Source: Pilatotrama ljubarskyi (lineage: Eukaryota > Basidiomycota > Agaricomycetes > Polyporales > Polyporaceae). From it: a stretch of DNA of 64,000 nucleotides. A program made the translations under genes and the position numbers. The notes under the pieces are model-generated. The model had not been told where the DNA came from. It saw only the letters and a program-made list of their open reading frames with translations, and did no database searches. Positions 11,682-22,646 of this stretch are shown here, one piece after another (position 1 is the first letter of the stretch; each line of letters begins with the position of its first letter). The stretch is from positions 402,782 to 466,781 of the forward strand of contig MU277685.1 of NCBI GenBank assembly GCA_022385805.1, in the 5' to 3' direction.

Positions 11682-13850
11682 AATACCAGCAATAGTCGTG
11701 GGGGGTCGGTGTCAAGGTTGGAGTGTACAGCGAGGTGTCCCCCAACCAGGGTCTCTCGTCCGCCTTTTATCCTCACCGGCGAAGTGGTCGTCTCAGGCCG
11801 TCTCAGGTCGTGCGGAGATAGCACACGCTGACGCGGCCCATTGCCTGTGGAATTCGTCAGCTAGGTCGGAGCGTCTGGCGTTGCGGAGACGTTCCCGCCC
11901 GTACCGGGTACAATGCGGCCACGGTGCCATAACGGGGCCTCACAAACATGAGTGGCATCAACGAAGAAAGGCATGAGTCAGAATCTGTGGATAGTGCAGC
12001 GTCCGCCCTACCCGCTGAGCGTCAGGAGACGGAGTCGGATGCCGACGGACGGCCCATCGAGAGCAGCCTCATCTTGAAGCAAGGTACGGCCCAGATAGGT
12101 TGTGTGCGCCAACGATGACTTGTCGGCGTACTTTTTTTGCGGACGTCTGTGCATCCACAGGCTAGACACGGGGTAGACAGGGCCATAGGCCCGCCCACGC
12201 GCCCAGACATGAAGAACGTTGTGTGCCAACTTGAAGTTGCTCAACGCACAAACTGCCATCCGCGACGGGGACGCCGTGTGCAGCCTATGCAGCTGGCCAG
12301 AGAAAAGTAGAGAGGGGGCCGGCAGCCTGTGCCAGTTTGTAGCGCGCGCCATGCATACGGTCGTCTCTCTCCATGAACACGCGGACTCACTCAAAGTGTT
12401 TATGCTCCCGTAGTGTGAGAGGTAGGACCTCGATGAGAGCGCGTAGGACCTGTTCCGGAATGAAGAACGGCAGTGAGATCACTGGGCACCAACCGGCAGA
12501 CGCACGAGATATGTGCTGAAACCCAAACACTGCGAGGTAGTCCGCCGGCATGAGGGTTGCGGAGTGCGTACAGGCTGCCACACACCTATACCGACCCATT
12601 CCATTACGGATGCTGGTCGAGCAACAAGAGCGCACAGCACGCCGATTGTCTCGGATCGGGACGTCCGTGTCCTCAAAAGCAAATCGCCCACTGGCACAGT
12701 GGATGCCCGCTGGCATAGCGGATGCCCACCCTATTAGTGGATGCCCGTTCACTCAGTGAGCATTGGACAGCTCAGGCTGCACTCGGAAAGCTTTCCAGCC
12801 CCGGTGTTGCTGTTTCTGGGACCTTTGAAGCTCAGGAATGGGCTGGATGGCTCCTCGCCACTACGGATGACGGTCATCCCTGGCGCTTACAGCTTTCCTG
12901 CCCGGGCCCTATGGGGCACGAGCATTACCCTTGCACTTGAGGCCTCCACTGGCCGGATGCGGGTCTATATTGCATGTGTACTGTACATGGCGTGCACTGA
13001 CCCTCACCTGCTCGCGGGAGCTGCAACCGGACTCAACCCAGCACAGTTGCCTGTCCTGGTCCAGTGAATCAGGCTGAGTGATGTCGCCCGCAGTGGCCTC
13101 GCGCATCACTAGTGCGGCGTGCGGTTCAGTCTTCTCTCCACTGCCATGGCATCTTCAGCCAACCGCGCTCACCAAAACTCTGCCCCCGCCTTGTGCGGCC
13201 CTGCACACGTTGCTTGACCTGCGCCCGTCTATTGCGGTCCCCTGGGACACGCACACTGTGCGCCTGAGAAATGGTGGGCGCTACGACTATGGCAAGTGGA
13301 TTTGACGCTTCACTAGCGAAGCGGGTGCAAAAGTAGGGGTAGTGAAGAAAGCGGTGAAATGTGGCGCCGCGAGATTCACCACTCTACTACGTAGATTTCA
13401 ACTCACCCCAATCCGGGTTCTTGGGCGCCGATACACACTATGTAGACCTAGTCGAAATCACCGACTATCACCACCTAACGGTACATATCAATACACGCAC
13501 ATCGCTGTTCGAACTCCCGGTGCACCTCGCGCCCCATCGAGAACTCAAGTAGTTCTGAAAGCGAGTGCACCGCTTCATAACTGGATGGTATCCAAACCCC
13601 GCTGCCTAGGATATCGTCATGGCTGTCTACTACTCGCATACCCAAGGTGCAGCCTGCGTAGCGCTGCGCGCACGAGAACCGAAACACGGGGTGAGAGTCG
13701 ATCGAGGGAAGGCGTCGGGGAGGACATCCACGGCGCGCAAAACGAAAGGTTCGGGAACTTGAAGCGACCGAGACCTGCAGCCTCACCGCCGCATGACTCG
13801 CGCCGGTTCTGGTGTCCGAGGAGCGCCAATAAGCCTGTAGCGCAACAGGT
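11682..13850. other. Gene-poor 2.2 kb left flank of the Tnp2 gene
   Basis: No convincing gene. A 57-codon plus-strand frame from about 11948 (MSGINEERHESESVDSAAS...) has an ATG but no recognisable family. A 19-bp tandem repeat lies at 12682-12757. The right part is probably the 3' arm of the Tnp2 element. The motif CACTAG at 13311 is a possible but unproven element end. Confidence 0.45.
12682..12757 (+). repeat. Imperfect 19-bp tandem repeat, four units
   Basis: Units start at 12682, 12701, 12720 and 12739. The last three begin GGATGCCC, and all four end AGT or AGC. The period is exactly 19 bp. It is not in a gene; it lies about 1.1 kb beyond the 3' end of the Tnp2 transposase gene, where subterminal transposase-binding repeats would be plausible (inference). 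Confidence 0.7.
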
Positions 13851-16800
13851 TCATTCAACGTAGAGTGCTCGCGAGAGAGTTCCACTCCGGTCGATGATAC
13901 CATATTGACCGCGGTCGTGCACACGCCCGACGACGCACTGGACAGTGGTCAGATCGACGACTTCCGTGCGGCCGAGTCGCTTGTAGAAGTGAATATCAAG
14001 CCGTGCATCGCTGCTCTCAATCGAGCATGTCTGTATGACGGCGAGCAGGAGTGTTTCTCCTTGCGGGAGCGGGGGAGTTGCGGAAGGTATTGGACCGATG
14101 TCCACCAGCAGGATATGTTGAAGTTCGCCATAGAACGTTCGCTTTTCGAGAATTACCGGTCGGCCGCGGTACCTCGCATTCTGGTCGACAAGGAGCTCAT
14201 ACTGTGAAAAACAAGACAGGTATATTCAGTACAACAAGATCAGAAAGTGATATGGCACTTGTTTTGACGAGGGACGTCGCGCTCACCCGAACATAGCTCG
14301 CGTTGCACCCATCATCGCCTGCCGTGTCGAGCGACGACGAGCGGACTGTGTCCCCACCATTCAGAATGCGGACCTTTGCCCATTCTTGCACCGTCGCAGG
14401 CAGGGCTGTGCGAACCGCAGCTGGCGTGGCCGTGTAACGTGTTGCTAGGCATCCTACTATCTTCTCACGAAGGCCGCGTGAGGGTGTGAGTGGTCGCCTC
14501 GCAGGGAGGAGTACACACGAGTCATCTGCCAACGTCATTCGACGCAATTCGCGGTTAGGTACTTCCAAGGTTGACATATTGAATGCTGGACCGGAAGCTG
14601 AAGGACTCACAAGATGGCACGAAAATCGTGTTCTGGCTCTCTGCAGCCTCCGGCCGGAATGTAAGCTGGTTGCCAATGCCATACATCAGCTTGATGTGGG
14701 TAAGCCGTGCCTTATCGAGAACATGGCGGTCGAGGCTGGCATAGGGGTAGCGACGATTCTTGATGGCGGGTACAAGTGAGCCACAATAACGCTCCATGGG
14801 GAATGCCCACGACGCCCACACAGGGCCGGCAAAGCGAATGCTGTCGGCGATATGGAGGAGGGCATGGATAGTCAGTGGACAAGCAGAGAGGCGCTGGGGG
14901 TCGTTCTGATAGTATATACTGCCATGTATTGCGTGTGAGTGTCGCTGTCAAGGTCATCCAGAAGCGAACACTCACGTTTCGTAATCTCTCACCCACTTCA
15001 CAAATCCGCTTTTGATTGAGTCGATCTCGTCCTCCATGAGCTCGAATTGGAGGCAAAGTTTGATCAGCCTTACAAGCTCTATGAAGTGCTCGTAATACTT
15101 CGGGCGAGAGAAGCGACCGCGCAGGACGACAGGAGCAACGTAGAGCGTCCACAGTGATCGGAGTTCAGCCGTCCAGGACATCTTGTCACTCGCGACATTC
15201 GGTGGACGTGGACCGAAGATGAATGGTATGAAATCGCCAGATGCGGCGCTAGAGCAGCCGATCTCGTCCCAAATTGCAGAAGGGAACTGGTACGACTCGG
15301 ATCCCTCATCGAGATCCTTGTAGTGGCCTGACCAGAGGTTCATCAGGTTCTTCATCACATTTTCCCAGATCAGGTGCATGGAGTCGTAAGGGAAGGAGCC
15401 AGGAAATGATAGGGAGGAGAGAACCGAAAGAGCTGGAATGCCTTTGATCCCGTAGCTCTTGGCCAGCCGTTCCGATTGGGCCTCAGAATTCGCATACTGA
15501 ACTTCACGTGCTTGCCTGAGGAACTCGTCGTGAGAGCGGAGAGGCAGGTCGCCTGGATCGTATGCTCGGATGCTGTCAACTGAACCTTGAATGTCAGGAT
15601 GGCGGCTCTGATCCAGGGGGACGTAGTGTGTTGCAGCGCGCGAGCCTGGCACCCGGATTCCCTTCACACTGCACATACGGCACGGTGTAATCCCGTTGTG
15701 GCCCTTCATCCGCATCACCATGGACACCGCGGGGATATCTCCGAAGACGAGGACGAGGAAGGCACGGAGGGCAAAGAACTCAGATGAAAGCACGTCATAG
15801 GTGTGGACGCCAACTTCGAGTTGCAAGAGCTCCCGAAGTAGAGGCCAAAGGAAGGAGTCGAAATCGACCGGCTTCTTAGGTCCGGGAACAACTCCCAGGC
15901 CGATGACATGTTCGAGGTGAAAGCGGATCTCGGGGGGAAGATTGTAGTTGAAGAGGATGAGCGGCCAGGCTGTCTTGGTACGCCACTTGAAGGGTGCGAA
16001 GCCGTCAGTCGAGAGCCCGAGTGCGACATCCCGTGCGTCCTCAAAAAACTTATGTGGCAGCTCTTTTCCATCAACAACGACATGTCGCTCCTTGAGCGCG
16101 AGGTACGCAGTGGAGTCCATGATGTCCTTGATTACACCAGGCTGGTGTTCATGCTCCTGAGCCCGGTAGCGCATCTGTTGTGCGCTCGACTTGTTCATAG
16201 CGAGGGCCTTAAGGCGCGGAACGACAGGGAGGTAGACGAAGACTTTGCGAGGTCGACCTCTTGAGTCATAGCGTGGTTCATTGCAGTATGGGCAGACTGT
16301 CTTGTCGCTGAGAGGGCCAGTGAAGCAGCAGCAGGACTCGACACAGCAATGATAGACCTCAGGCTTGAATCCAGACATCTGGGCGACGCGAGACTGTATT
16401 GCTTTCCAGCTCGAGATGTTGCTCTTCGGGAAAGCGTAGGGCAGCTGGGCAAAGGTAGATCCCGGCATGTGCATGTTTACTTTCAGAGCAAACGGTCGGA
16501 GAATGTCGTAGTCTTCCTCCGTCAACTCGTCCGCTAAGATGGCCCATTAGAAACCTTGTGCGGAGACTCAATGTAATTAACGCACCTGAGATAAGCCCTT
16601 CCCGTATAAACGACTCCGCAAGCTCATCCCAAACAGAGATCGCATCGTACTCATACTCCTCGTCTTGCGCATAGTCGATCTCATCGACGACATCAACATC
16701 CTCTTCTGCTTGAGCACGCGGGATGTCATTGACATCGATATCGTCCTCGACGGTAGGCCCCCGGTAGTAGCGCACATCAGCCAATAGGCGAGCCTCGAGT

Positions 16801-17270
16801 TCAGGTCCCAAGTTGGCACCGCTAGCACTGTCATCCTCACCGTGTCCAGGTTCCCTCCTGGGCCCTGGTTCAGCATCTTCGAGACCTGCACCGGCAGCAC
16901 CTGCTTCTCCACATTCGTCCTCCTCGAAATGCTGTTCTGGGGCCTCAGGAGATGCGACCTCAGGCTCCCTAGCAAGGCCTTTGGATGGCCCTGCCTGATC
17001 AGCGATCCCAGCATCCCGACGCACTTGGAAGCGCCTCACAGGGCGCGCGTCAGCTTGCAAGTCCCAGCCGTCATCGTCTGACAGTTCCTCCGCAGTGCGC
17101 GAGGCAAGATATGTGACAGGAGCTTTCCCCGCGAGATGCTTCTGCACGGTGTTCGGATGACGCATCTTGTTGCAGCAGGGGCATAGCTCTTGTTCTCCCC
17201 GACCCCGACGGCTGGCTGCACGGTTGGTCCCAGAGTTGTGACGGTGGCCATTCCGAGTCGGACCAGCCAT
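13851..17270 (-). CDS. tnp2: Tnp2-family transposase, intact
   Basis: Transposase of the Tnp2 family (EnSpm/CACTA superfamily). Five exons (17270-16586, 16533-14976, 14918-14611, 14561-14287, 14201-13851) sum to 3177 nt, exactly 1059 codons, with no internal stop. The N-terminus has a zinc-binding motif CPCCNKMRHPNTVQKH, then an acidic linker (EEDVDVVDEIDYAQDEEYEYD). The core has CVESCCCFTG ... CPYCNEPRYDSRGRPRKVF, then VALGLSTDGFAPFK (the family's D-containing block) and FGDIPAVSMVMRMKGHNG, then CRMCSVKG and LIWENVMKNLMNLW. Exon 3 reads ACPLTIHALLHIADSI and WAFPMERYCG. The C-terminus has QYELLVD-type and TFYGELQHI blocks. The absence of decay suggests recent activity or arrival. Its partner gene is divergent. 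Confidence 0.88.
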
Positions 17271-17608
17271 GGATGAACAAATGGATAGTACGGAGTGTCG
17301 GCTGGAGTACAGGGATACGGGAATGGGTAGCAGTAGAGTATGTCGAGAGTCTGTATGACCACCCACCCGCCCGTCCGCCCGTCCGCCTGCCCGATGGTGG
17401 CGGGCGATCGGGCACATACAGACCATAACAATGCTCAGCAAAACTCGATGGCGCGATAACGCACACTCATCATCTCGCTCCCATTTTCTCGTCTTCTCTG
17501 AGTTCCCGAGTCGCTGGCGTTGACCGTCAGACAACCCAACTTTGTTATATCCATTCCTTGTTTGGACTGCTGGACGTAAAGACCCTCTGGATACCACCAA
17601 GATCAGCC
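17271..17608. promoter_or_regulatory. Divergent promoter spacer of the Tnp2 element
   Basis: 338 bp between the start codons of the transposase and its coiled-coil neighbour. It holds a short C-rich direct repeat (CCGCCCGTCCGCCCGTCCG at about 17367-17385). No TATA box is obvious. Head-to-head placement implies one bidirectional promoter region. Confidence 0.5.
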
Positions 17609-18564
17609 ATGCCCAGCGTACGTGATCATCACGCACCATCCTCATCGTTCCTGGTCGCCGCCCGGGCCTGACTTGCCATCTACATCCAGCGCGCACCCAC
17701 GAAGAAGGATCTTGAAGATCGCATTGCTCAGATGAACGAGGCTATGATGACCCTACAGCTCGGTGAGTACCAGACCATGATATGTCAGAAAGCACTTATC
17801 TAGACGATCAACAGCGCACGAGGAGACCGAGAGGGAGCTCCAGACCACTCGAGGCCTTGTTCAACGGCAGCAAGAGGAGCTCACTGCGGCACGCGATGAA
17901 GTCATCGCCAGCCGAGCTCAGGTTACCGCTACAGAACAAGCAGCTGCCGGCGCCCGAGCTGAGGCAGAGGCCGCGTGGCTGTTGCAGATTCAACTACAGG
18001 AGCAGCTACAAGCGGTCGCTCAAGCCCCGGCTGTGCAAGAAGCACCGGTGCATCTTCCCGAGATACCCCGCCCTACGGGCACTGGCTGGTCTATACGGGA
18101 AGCTATGGAAGTAGATCATGCAGACTACGCTGAGATCCAGGTGAGTGCATGTAATCTGATCACTCACCATGGCATATGCCCACTGAGTTATGATGACTCG
18201 GATAGCGCACCATCCGGAGCCTGGTCATCCGCTCACAGCTGGACTGGACGGATGACTTCCGGCGGCAAGACCCGGACAGGCTTGCAACATTCTTCCGAGC
18301 GGTGAGCAGCACCTCAGAGTCCCGTTGCAGAGACTCACCAGCTGTCGGTCATCCCAGGCACGCAAAGCGCATCCCGTCTTGCGGCGCTATATGAACAACT
18401 GGGCAGCGGCGGCTATAGCTCGGCAGTACATGCAGAACAAGCGAAAGCATGCGTACAAACAAGGCTATATCAAGAAGAAGCCCGGGCCCGGTGATCAAGA
18501 TGATCAGCAGCGACGCGACGCCGGAGGGGATGGAGGAGCTGGTGCAGGTGGGCTGGCGGCGTAA
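17609..18564 (+). CDS. Coiled-coil companion protein of the Tnp2 element
   Basis: Not assignable to a characterised family. Five exons (17609-17617, 17690-17762, 17815-18140, 18206-18301, 18358-18564) sum to 711 nt and give 236 residues. Residues about 8-105 are a long charged, Gln/Ala-rich coiled coil. Then come a Pro-rich hinge (LPEIPRPTGTGWSIREAM), a compact region DYAEIQRTIRSLVIRSQ ... HPVLRRYMNNWAAAAIA, and a very basic stretch QNKRKHAYKQGYIKKKPGPG. The tail is Gly/Ala-rich. The first exon holds only three codons. Basic helices plus a coiled coil suggest a dimeric DNA- or RNA-binding protein, perhaps the second protein of the element. Similar proteins appear to be common unnamed products in basidiomycetes (recollection, not checked). 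Confidence 0.72.
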
Positions 18565-18823
18565 GGCCAGCGGTAGGCGCGCTGCAGCGGCCGGCTGTTT
18601 GTGCGTGTGTGCACGCGATAGCAGCTTCCGATGCCGGCGGGTCTCGACTGTGTATCTACGCACTGCTCCATGTACTCTTCCGACTGCAGAATGGATGCTT
18701 TTGTCCCATACATTGCGTGAAATGCCCGCCTATGGAACAATGTATAATCCACTAATATATGAGCTACATTCACTACTCCGTATGTTTCACTGTGATTTAT
18801 CGTGCTTTCCCACTGCTATCGAA

Positions 18824-18846
18824 GATCACTGGTTCTCACAGTGATC
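18824..18846. repeat. Perfect 8-bp inverted repeat
   Basis: GATCACTG and CAGTGATC arms enclose a 7-nt loop (gttctca). It lies 260 bp beyond the coiled-coil gene, in the likely subterminal region of the transposon. It could be a terminator hairpin or a protein-binding site; neither is proven. Confidence 0.5.
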
Positions 18847-19792
18847 CTAGCCTCCTGATGAATGTCACCAGAAAAGCCAGTGCGGATGCGGGTGGTCCGC
18901 AATGGGTGAACCGCAACGAAATTTAGCTTACTTTCACTACAATCAGCACCACCATGCAAGGTGGATATCACCGAGCGCCTACAGACGCTTTCCGGTGAGT
19001 GTCACGACTTTGAGAGGCCTTTCTTACGACTTCACGCATGGTGAAATATGTCGTATTTTTCAACTAGTGGTAATCACACAGAGGCACCGCTGCGTGGTCA
19101 CACAGCTTCTCTCTGGGATGTGGCAGGACTTGGCGATGACCAGCGGCTCTGTGCCGTCGGCCCGCGCAGGCTAACGGAGCCTGTACTACGTAGCACACTA
19201 CGTACAAACCCCCGCTTTATACGGGTAACTACTTGAGGTGCGGAGTAACTGAGTGGATGGTGTGCGTGAAAGCAGCCTCAGAGCGTGGAGAACCGCGCCG
19301 CTGCTGATCTTTGCTGTATTTCTCCCCGGAGGGTTTGACAGCGTGGACACCGACCGGCACTCTGCCCGATGCGCCGGGCACCGCGCTCATGTGTGAACGT
19401 CTTCATGGCACTCCCTCGGGCCTGGGCGAGTTATGTCCTGTGGGCGCGGAAGCACCACAGGATTCCTGGGGTTTTTTTGTAAGATATATGTTTTTCCCCA
19501 AGTTTTAGCCCAGGTAAGGCCGGCTCGCAAGAGTACACCGGCGCCTGCTTGTTCGTCTGACAACGAATAAAAGCCAGAGGGTCCACGGGTGCTCGTGAAG
19601 TTTACATACTAACACATTGAGGCCAGCCCGTACCACGGGCCGCGTTACTTACGATACTGCCTGGACATTTAAGTACTACTCGTGCACCGTACACTAGCTC
19701 GCTGCTCTCGTCGAACGCCTTGTACAGTATTACTATGTAGTGATAGCGCGCGGGAGCTCCCCGGGTTTGTCAGCTAGCGTACTGTCGAATCA

Positions 19793-19810
19793 TCACTCAC
19801 TCACTCACTC
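19793..19810. repeat. Short TCAC microsatellite
   Basis: About four and a half copies of TCAC in a row. Not coding. Confidence 0.7.
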
Positions 19811-19859
19811 ATGACTCGGTGGCGAGTCGCACTGGCAGGAGTGCTGTACTATGGGCTCG

Positions 19860-21010
19860 AAGGAAGCGCCGAGTCGCGGTTGCAGTCGCGACCACGTGCC
19901 CGCGTCTCGAGTAGAACACCTTCCGGCGAGCACCCCTCCGCTGCGATGCTCACTCCGACTCCATGGCACACGGTCTCAGCTATGCCCAGCCCGATGTCCG
20001 TGACATGAACTAGCTCTTCAGACGGGACACGGGCGGGCCAGAGCATGTCCCGCCGTCAGTGCCTCTCCCAGACCAGCACTGTAGCGGCCCCGGAACACCT
20101 TCACCTCTTGCGTACAAGGTGGCACTGGAGAAAGGCCCTAGAGGATCTCCAGTTGGGCATTGTTCTACAACCCACACGCACATCTTACCACTACTCGCGC
20201 ATCTCCTCCTTACGACCTCTCACGCGTCCCAGCAATGAGTTCGCGAGTTCGCGCACCTCTTCCATATTCTTCATCTTCGCCACCCTTGCCGGCCTCGGCC
20301 TCCAGCCCGTCGTTGGTGTTCCCCTAGAAAGCCGGGAAGTCTACGCACCTCTGATACTCTAGCCCCTCCACCGGCACGGTCTAGTACAAGCATCAGACTC
20401 ACAACGTCACCTGGTGAGTTTCTTCACGCGGAAAAATACTTTACTGTAAGTATGAGCCCGACATTGATTGTCTCCCGTAGGGACGTGTCCGATGCGCCGG
20501 TGAACATCACCAACGAGATCGCCCGCATCACGCTCAGGAAAGGCGGCCTTCCGACTCCCCGTACGTGATCCTGGCGTACAGCGCATGGCGGAGGCATACT
20601 CACGTGGGACCGTGTATGCAGTGATCCTCGCTGACGGCTTCGACATCCGGCTCGGCCGCATCGAGGTCCAGGTGCCTTGGGTCGTCCAGGGCAGTGACTA
20701 ACAGCTCGTCCGTAAGCAAAGTCTTATTCCTCTGTTTTCCTGAGCATGCAACTGACAGTGAACTACACGCAGTGTTTGGCGACTCCGGCGACTGGAGCCA
20801 GGACTTCACCATCATGGAGTAGACTCAGACTTCTGTTGTCAGTCGGCCGAGCCCTCATCGAGACCTACATCGAGCCTCATCACTGGCGGATTGCTTTGAG
20901 TGGAGTCGCTGCGGCTCTCTTGGCGCACCTTCGATTCGAAACGGACTCGGGCTCGTACTCGTACTTCCTTCGGACTACGTTATGGGCTCATCACGTTGTT
21001 GTACCATGTA
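19860..21010 (+). repeat. Left copy of a segmental duplication
   Basis: This segment matches 23365-24562 at many points, in the same order and orientation. Shared are a promoter block ending CCTCTTGCGTA, the exons of a KNH-like gene, and a 3' tag ATGGGCTCATCACGTTGTTG (one difference in the other copy). Identity is clearly partial, so the duplication is not recent. This copy carries the pseudogene. Boundaries are approximate. Confidence 0.75.
20235..20822 (+). pseudogene. Decayed Kre9/Knh1-like secreted protein gene
   Basis: Broken paralog of the gene at 23803. The four-exon layout is kept: the first coding exon, the NITNEIARITLRKGG-type second exon, the VILADGFDI exon and the last exon ending at TAG 20820-20822. 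Disabling changes are visible. An 8-bp duplication (GAGTTCGC) just after the ATG puts it out of frame with the signal peptide. A stop codon TAG lies at 20360-20362, where the intact copy has a tyrosine. A net 1-nt insertion lies between 20362 and 20382, and a conserved Trp codon has become TAG at 20382-20384. Upstream, the TATAAAAG of the intact copy is replaced by TACAAGG at 20113-20119. The gene has lost both its reading frame and its promoter box. Confidence 0.8.
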
Positions 21011-21174
21011 TCCACTACTCGAGTAGTATTTGAGTGCTCGAAGTGTTCCTCACAGCGACCGTGACCATTTAGGAAACAGGGCGTGAATCGGAAGCATACG
21101 GGTGACAGTATGGGCCGCACAATGCGTACGCGAGCAAACGCACCCTGTTCAGTCAAATGGAACACTGCGGGAGA
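20823..21174. other. Intergenic, right end of left duplication
   Basis: Holds the 3' flank of the duplicated segment (matching tag at about 20982-21005) and the 3' side of the kinase-like gene. No gene seen. Confidence 0.5.
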
Positions 21175-22646
21175 TCACTCTTCGCGTATGACAGTCGGGG
21201 CGATTCTGAGGCTGTACGGAGCCATGGAGTTCACCACGCTCGAGATACGCATCAGTGCAACCACTGCACTGACGCGAGTCTCCGGATCGTCCTCGGTCAT
21301 TGCGCACAGCACGGCGTCGATCTCCGGGATCGTGGTCTGTCACGATGCCGGTTAGCATAGCACATACGAAGGGAGCGAAACGCGACGGCACTGACCCGTA
21401 AGTCACGCAAGCTGTCTCCGACCTGCCAGACGTCGAGCTTGAAGGGGTCGTATGGCTCGTCCAACAACAGCTCCGGGGCGCAGTTGCGGAAATACCTATC
21501 CGGCGTGGGGAAAGTCGCGCACAACGGCAGACCGACGCACGTGCGCGCGGTAAGGGGAACGTCTTCGGCGAAGCGCACCGCCGTCTCGAAGTCGTTCAGG
21601 AAGATGCGCGGGCGGGCTATGGTGAGCTGGTTGGGGACCATGGATTCGGGGAACCATTGTACGAGGAAGTTGTCTTTGAAGGCATCCTGGTCGAGGGGGT
21701 CAGCATCGATAGGAGGACAAAGGGGCCCGGGCACATACCCTGTGAGCGATCCCTAGCAAGTGCAGGAATCCAAGAGCCTATGCACCACGCGTGAGCTTCC
21801 GGTCTGGTACCGAATCCCTCCCGACTCACCTCTAAGCATTGCATGATCATGTCAACAATATCGCCGACCGAGTTCTCGGCCCACGAGTTGTACGCATCGA
21901 ACAAGTTGAAGCCTACTCTAGGAAAGACCCCAAGCACCACATCTTCCAATTCGAAAAGATCGAACAAGGGTATCGCGTGGTTGGGCGTCGCTTGACTCAC
22001 CGGGCCCCTTGATACGTACTTCAGTATCTCCAGCTGGCTGCGCCCTTCTGAGCCGACGGAGATCACGCGAATCACAACATCGCGGCCATCTACCGAGCGC
22101 GCCGCTCGATTCAAGGAGTTCTGGACATCAGTCGGCTATAAGCCCTCGCAAGAGCACCGAGACATGGGCGATCAGTGGCTCACCGGACTGAAGAAGCTGT
22201 AGAGCTTCGCTATGCGGCTCCCGTTCAACCACCCGCGATGGATTGGCGCGAACGCAAAGCCGTTGCAGGTGGACTCCGTGTTCTCCGGGGGGCGCATGTA
22301 ACCGTAGTCACCCCGTGTGTGCCATATGAGATACCCGCGTGCCTTTAGGTAGTCTTGTAATACGTGCCAGATGGGGTCGCACTGCTCATCGAGCATGCGG
22401 GACCACTCGTCGAGGGTCTTCGGCAGCTACGAGAGGATGATCAGCGTGTGCGGCGTCGCTTCATAGGGCCGCCAAAAGACATACGCCTTGCCGTACTTGC
22501 CCTACGTCGATGTCATGCTCTCTCGGTGTGACGACCTTGAACGGAAAGGCTCAGGAGGTGAGTAAAAGGACGATGATGTTTGCAACAGCTGTGGCGGCGA
22601 CGATCTACGGCACGACGGGAGCTTTCTCACTTACCTGAGTTGCCAT
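21175..22646 (-). CDS. Fungal protein-kinase-like protein
   Basis: Eukaryotic protein-kinase-like fold of a family expanded in Agaricomycetes. The reading is LPKTLDEWSRMLDEQCDP, then a YLKARGYLIWHTR block, STCNGFAFAPIHRGW, then LNRAARSVDGRDVVIRVISV with a VAIK-like segment. The catalytic loop LGIAHRDAFKDNF (HRDxxxxN) is split by an intron. The metal-binding motif is NDFETA, DFE instead of DFG. CAPELLLDEPYDPFKLDVWQ corresponds to APE and the F-helix Asp/Trp. The tail is TTIPEIDAVLCAMTEDDPET ... VIREE. The N-terminal lysine and glycine loop are degenerate, so catalysis is doubtful. The proposed start uses a 12-nt first exon (MATQ, 22635-22646) and an intron of about 200 nt ending TCTCGTAG. The gene sits between the two duplicated segments. 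Confidence 0.7.

Larger units (their letters stand above)
13851..18564. mobile_element. Core of a Tnp2 (EnSpm/CACTA-type) DNA transposon, two divergent genes
   Basis: The coordinates bound the two coding regions; the true ends lie outside. The minus-strand gene is an intact Tnp2-domain transposase. The plus-strand gene is a coiled-coil protein. A 338-bp spacer separates the start codons. EnSpm/CACTA elements usually carry a TnpD-like transposase and a second DNA-binding protein, which suits this layout. No convincing terminal inverted repeat or target-site duplication could be found by eye. Confidence 0.75.
18565..20234. other. Gene-poor right flank of the Tnp2 element and left end of duplication
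   Basis: No gene seen. It contains a perfect 8-bp inverted repeat at 18824-18846, a (TCAC)n microsatellite at about 19793-19810, and, from about 19860, the promoter part of the left duplicated segment. The right end of the transposon should lie in the first part. Confidence 0.45.

Noticed and set aside
13500..13525. GTTCGAACTCCCGG as a tRNA T-arm
   Set aside because: No matching acceptor, D-arm or anticodon arm around it.
15715..16264. Open frames on other strands within the transposase gene
   Set aside because: Shadows of the Tnp2 exon; low-complexity or no homology.
13311..19069. CACTAG at 13311 and CTAGTG at 19064 as terminal repeats of the Tnp2 element
   Set aside because: Only six bases match, inner sequences differ and flanking bases show no target-site duplication.
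22427..22429. In-frame TAG upstream of LPKTLDEW as proof that the kinase-like gene is a pseudogene
   Set aside because: The TAG is the end of a good 3' splice site with a branch-like CTGAT upstream, so it is more likely intronic.
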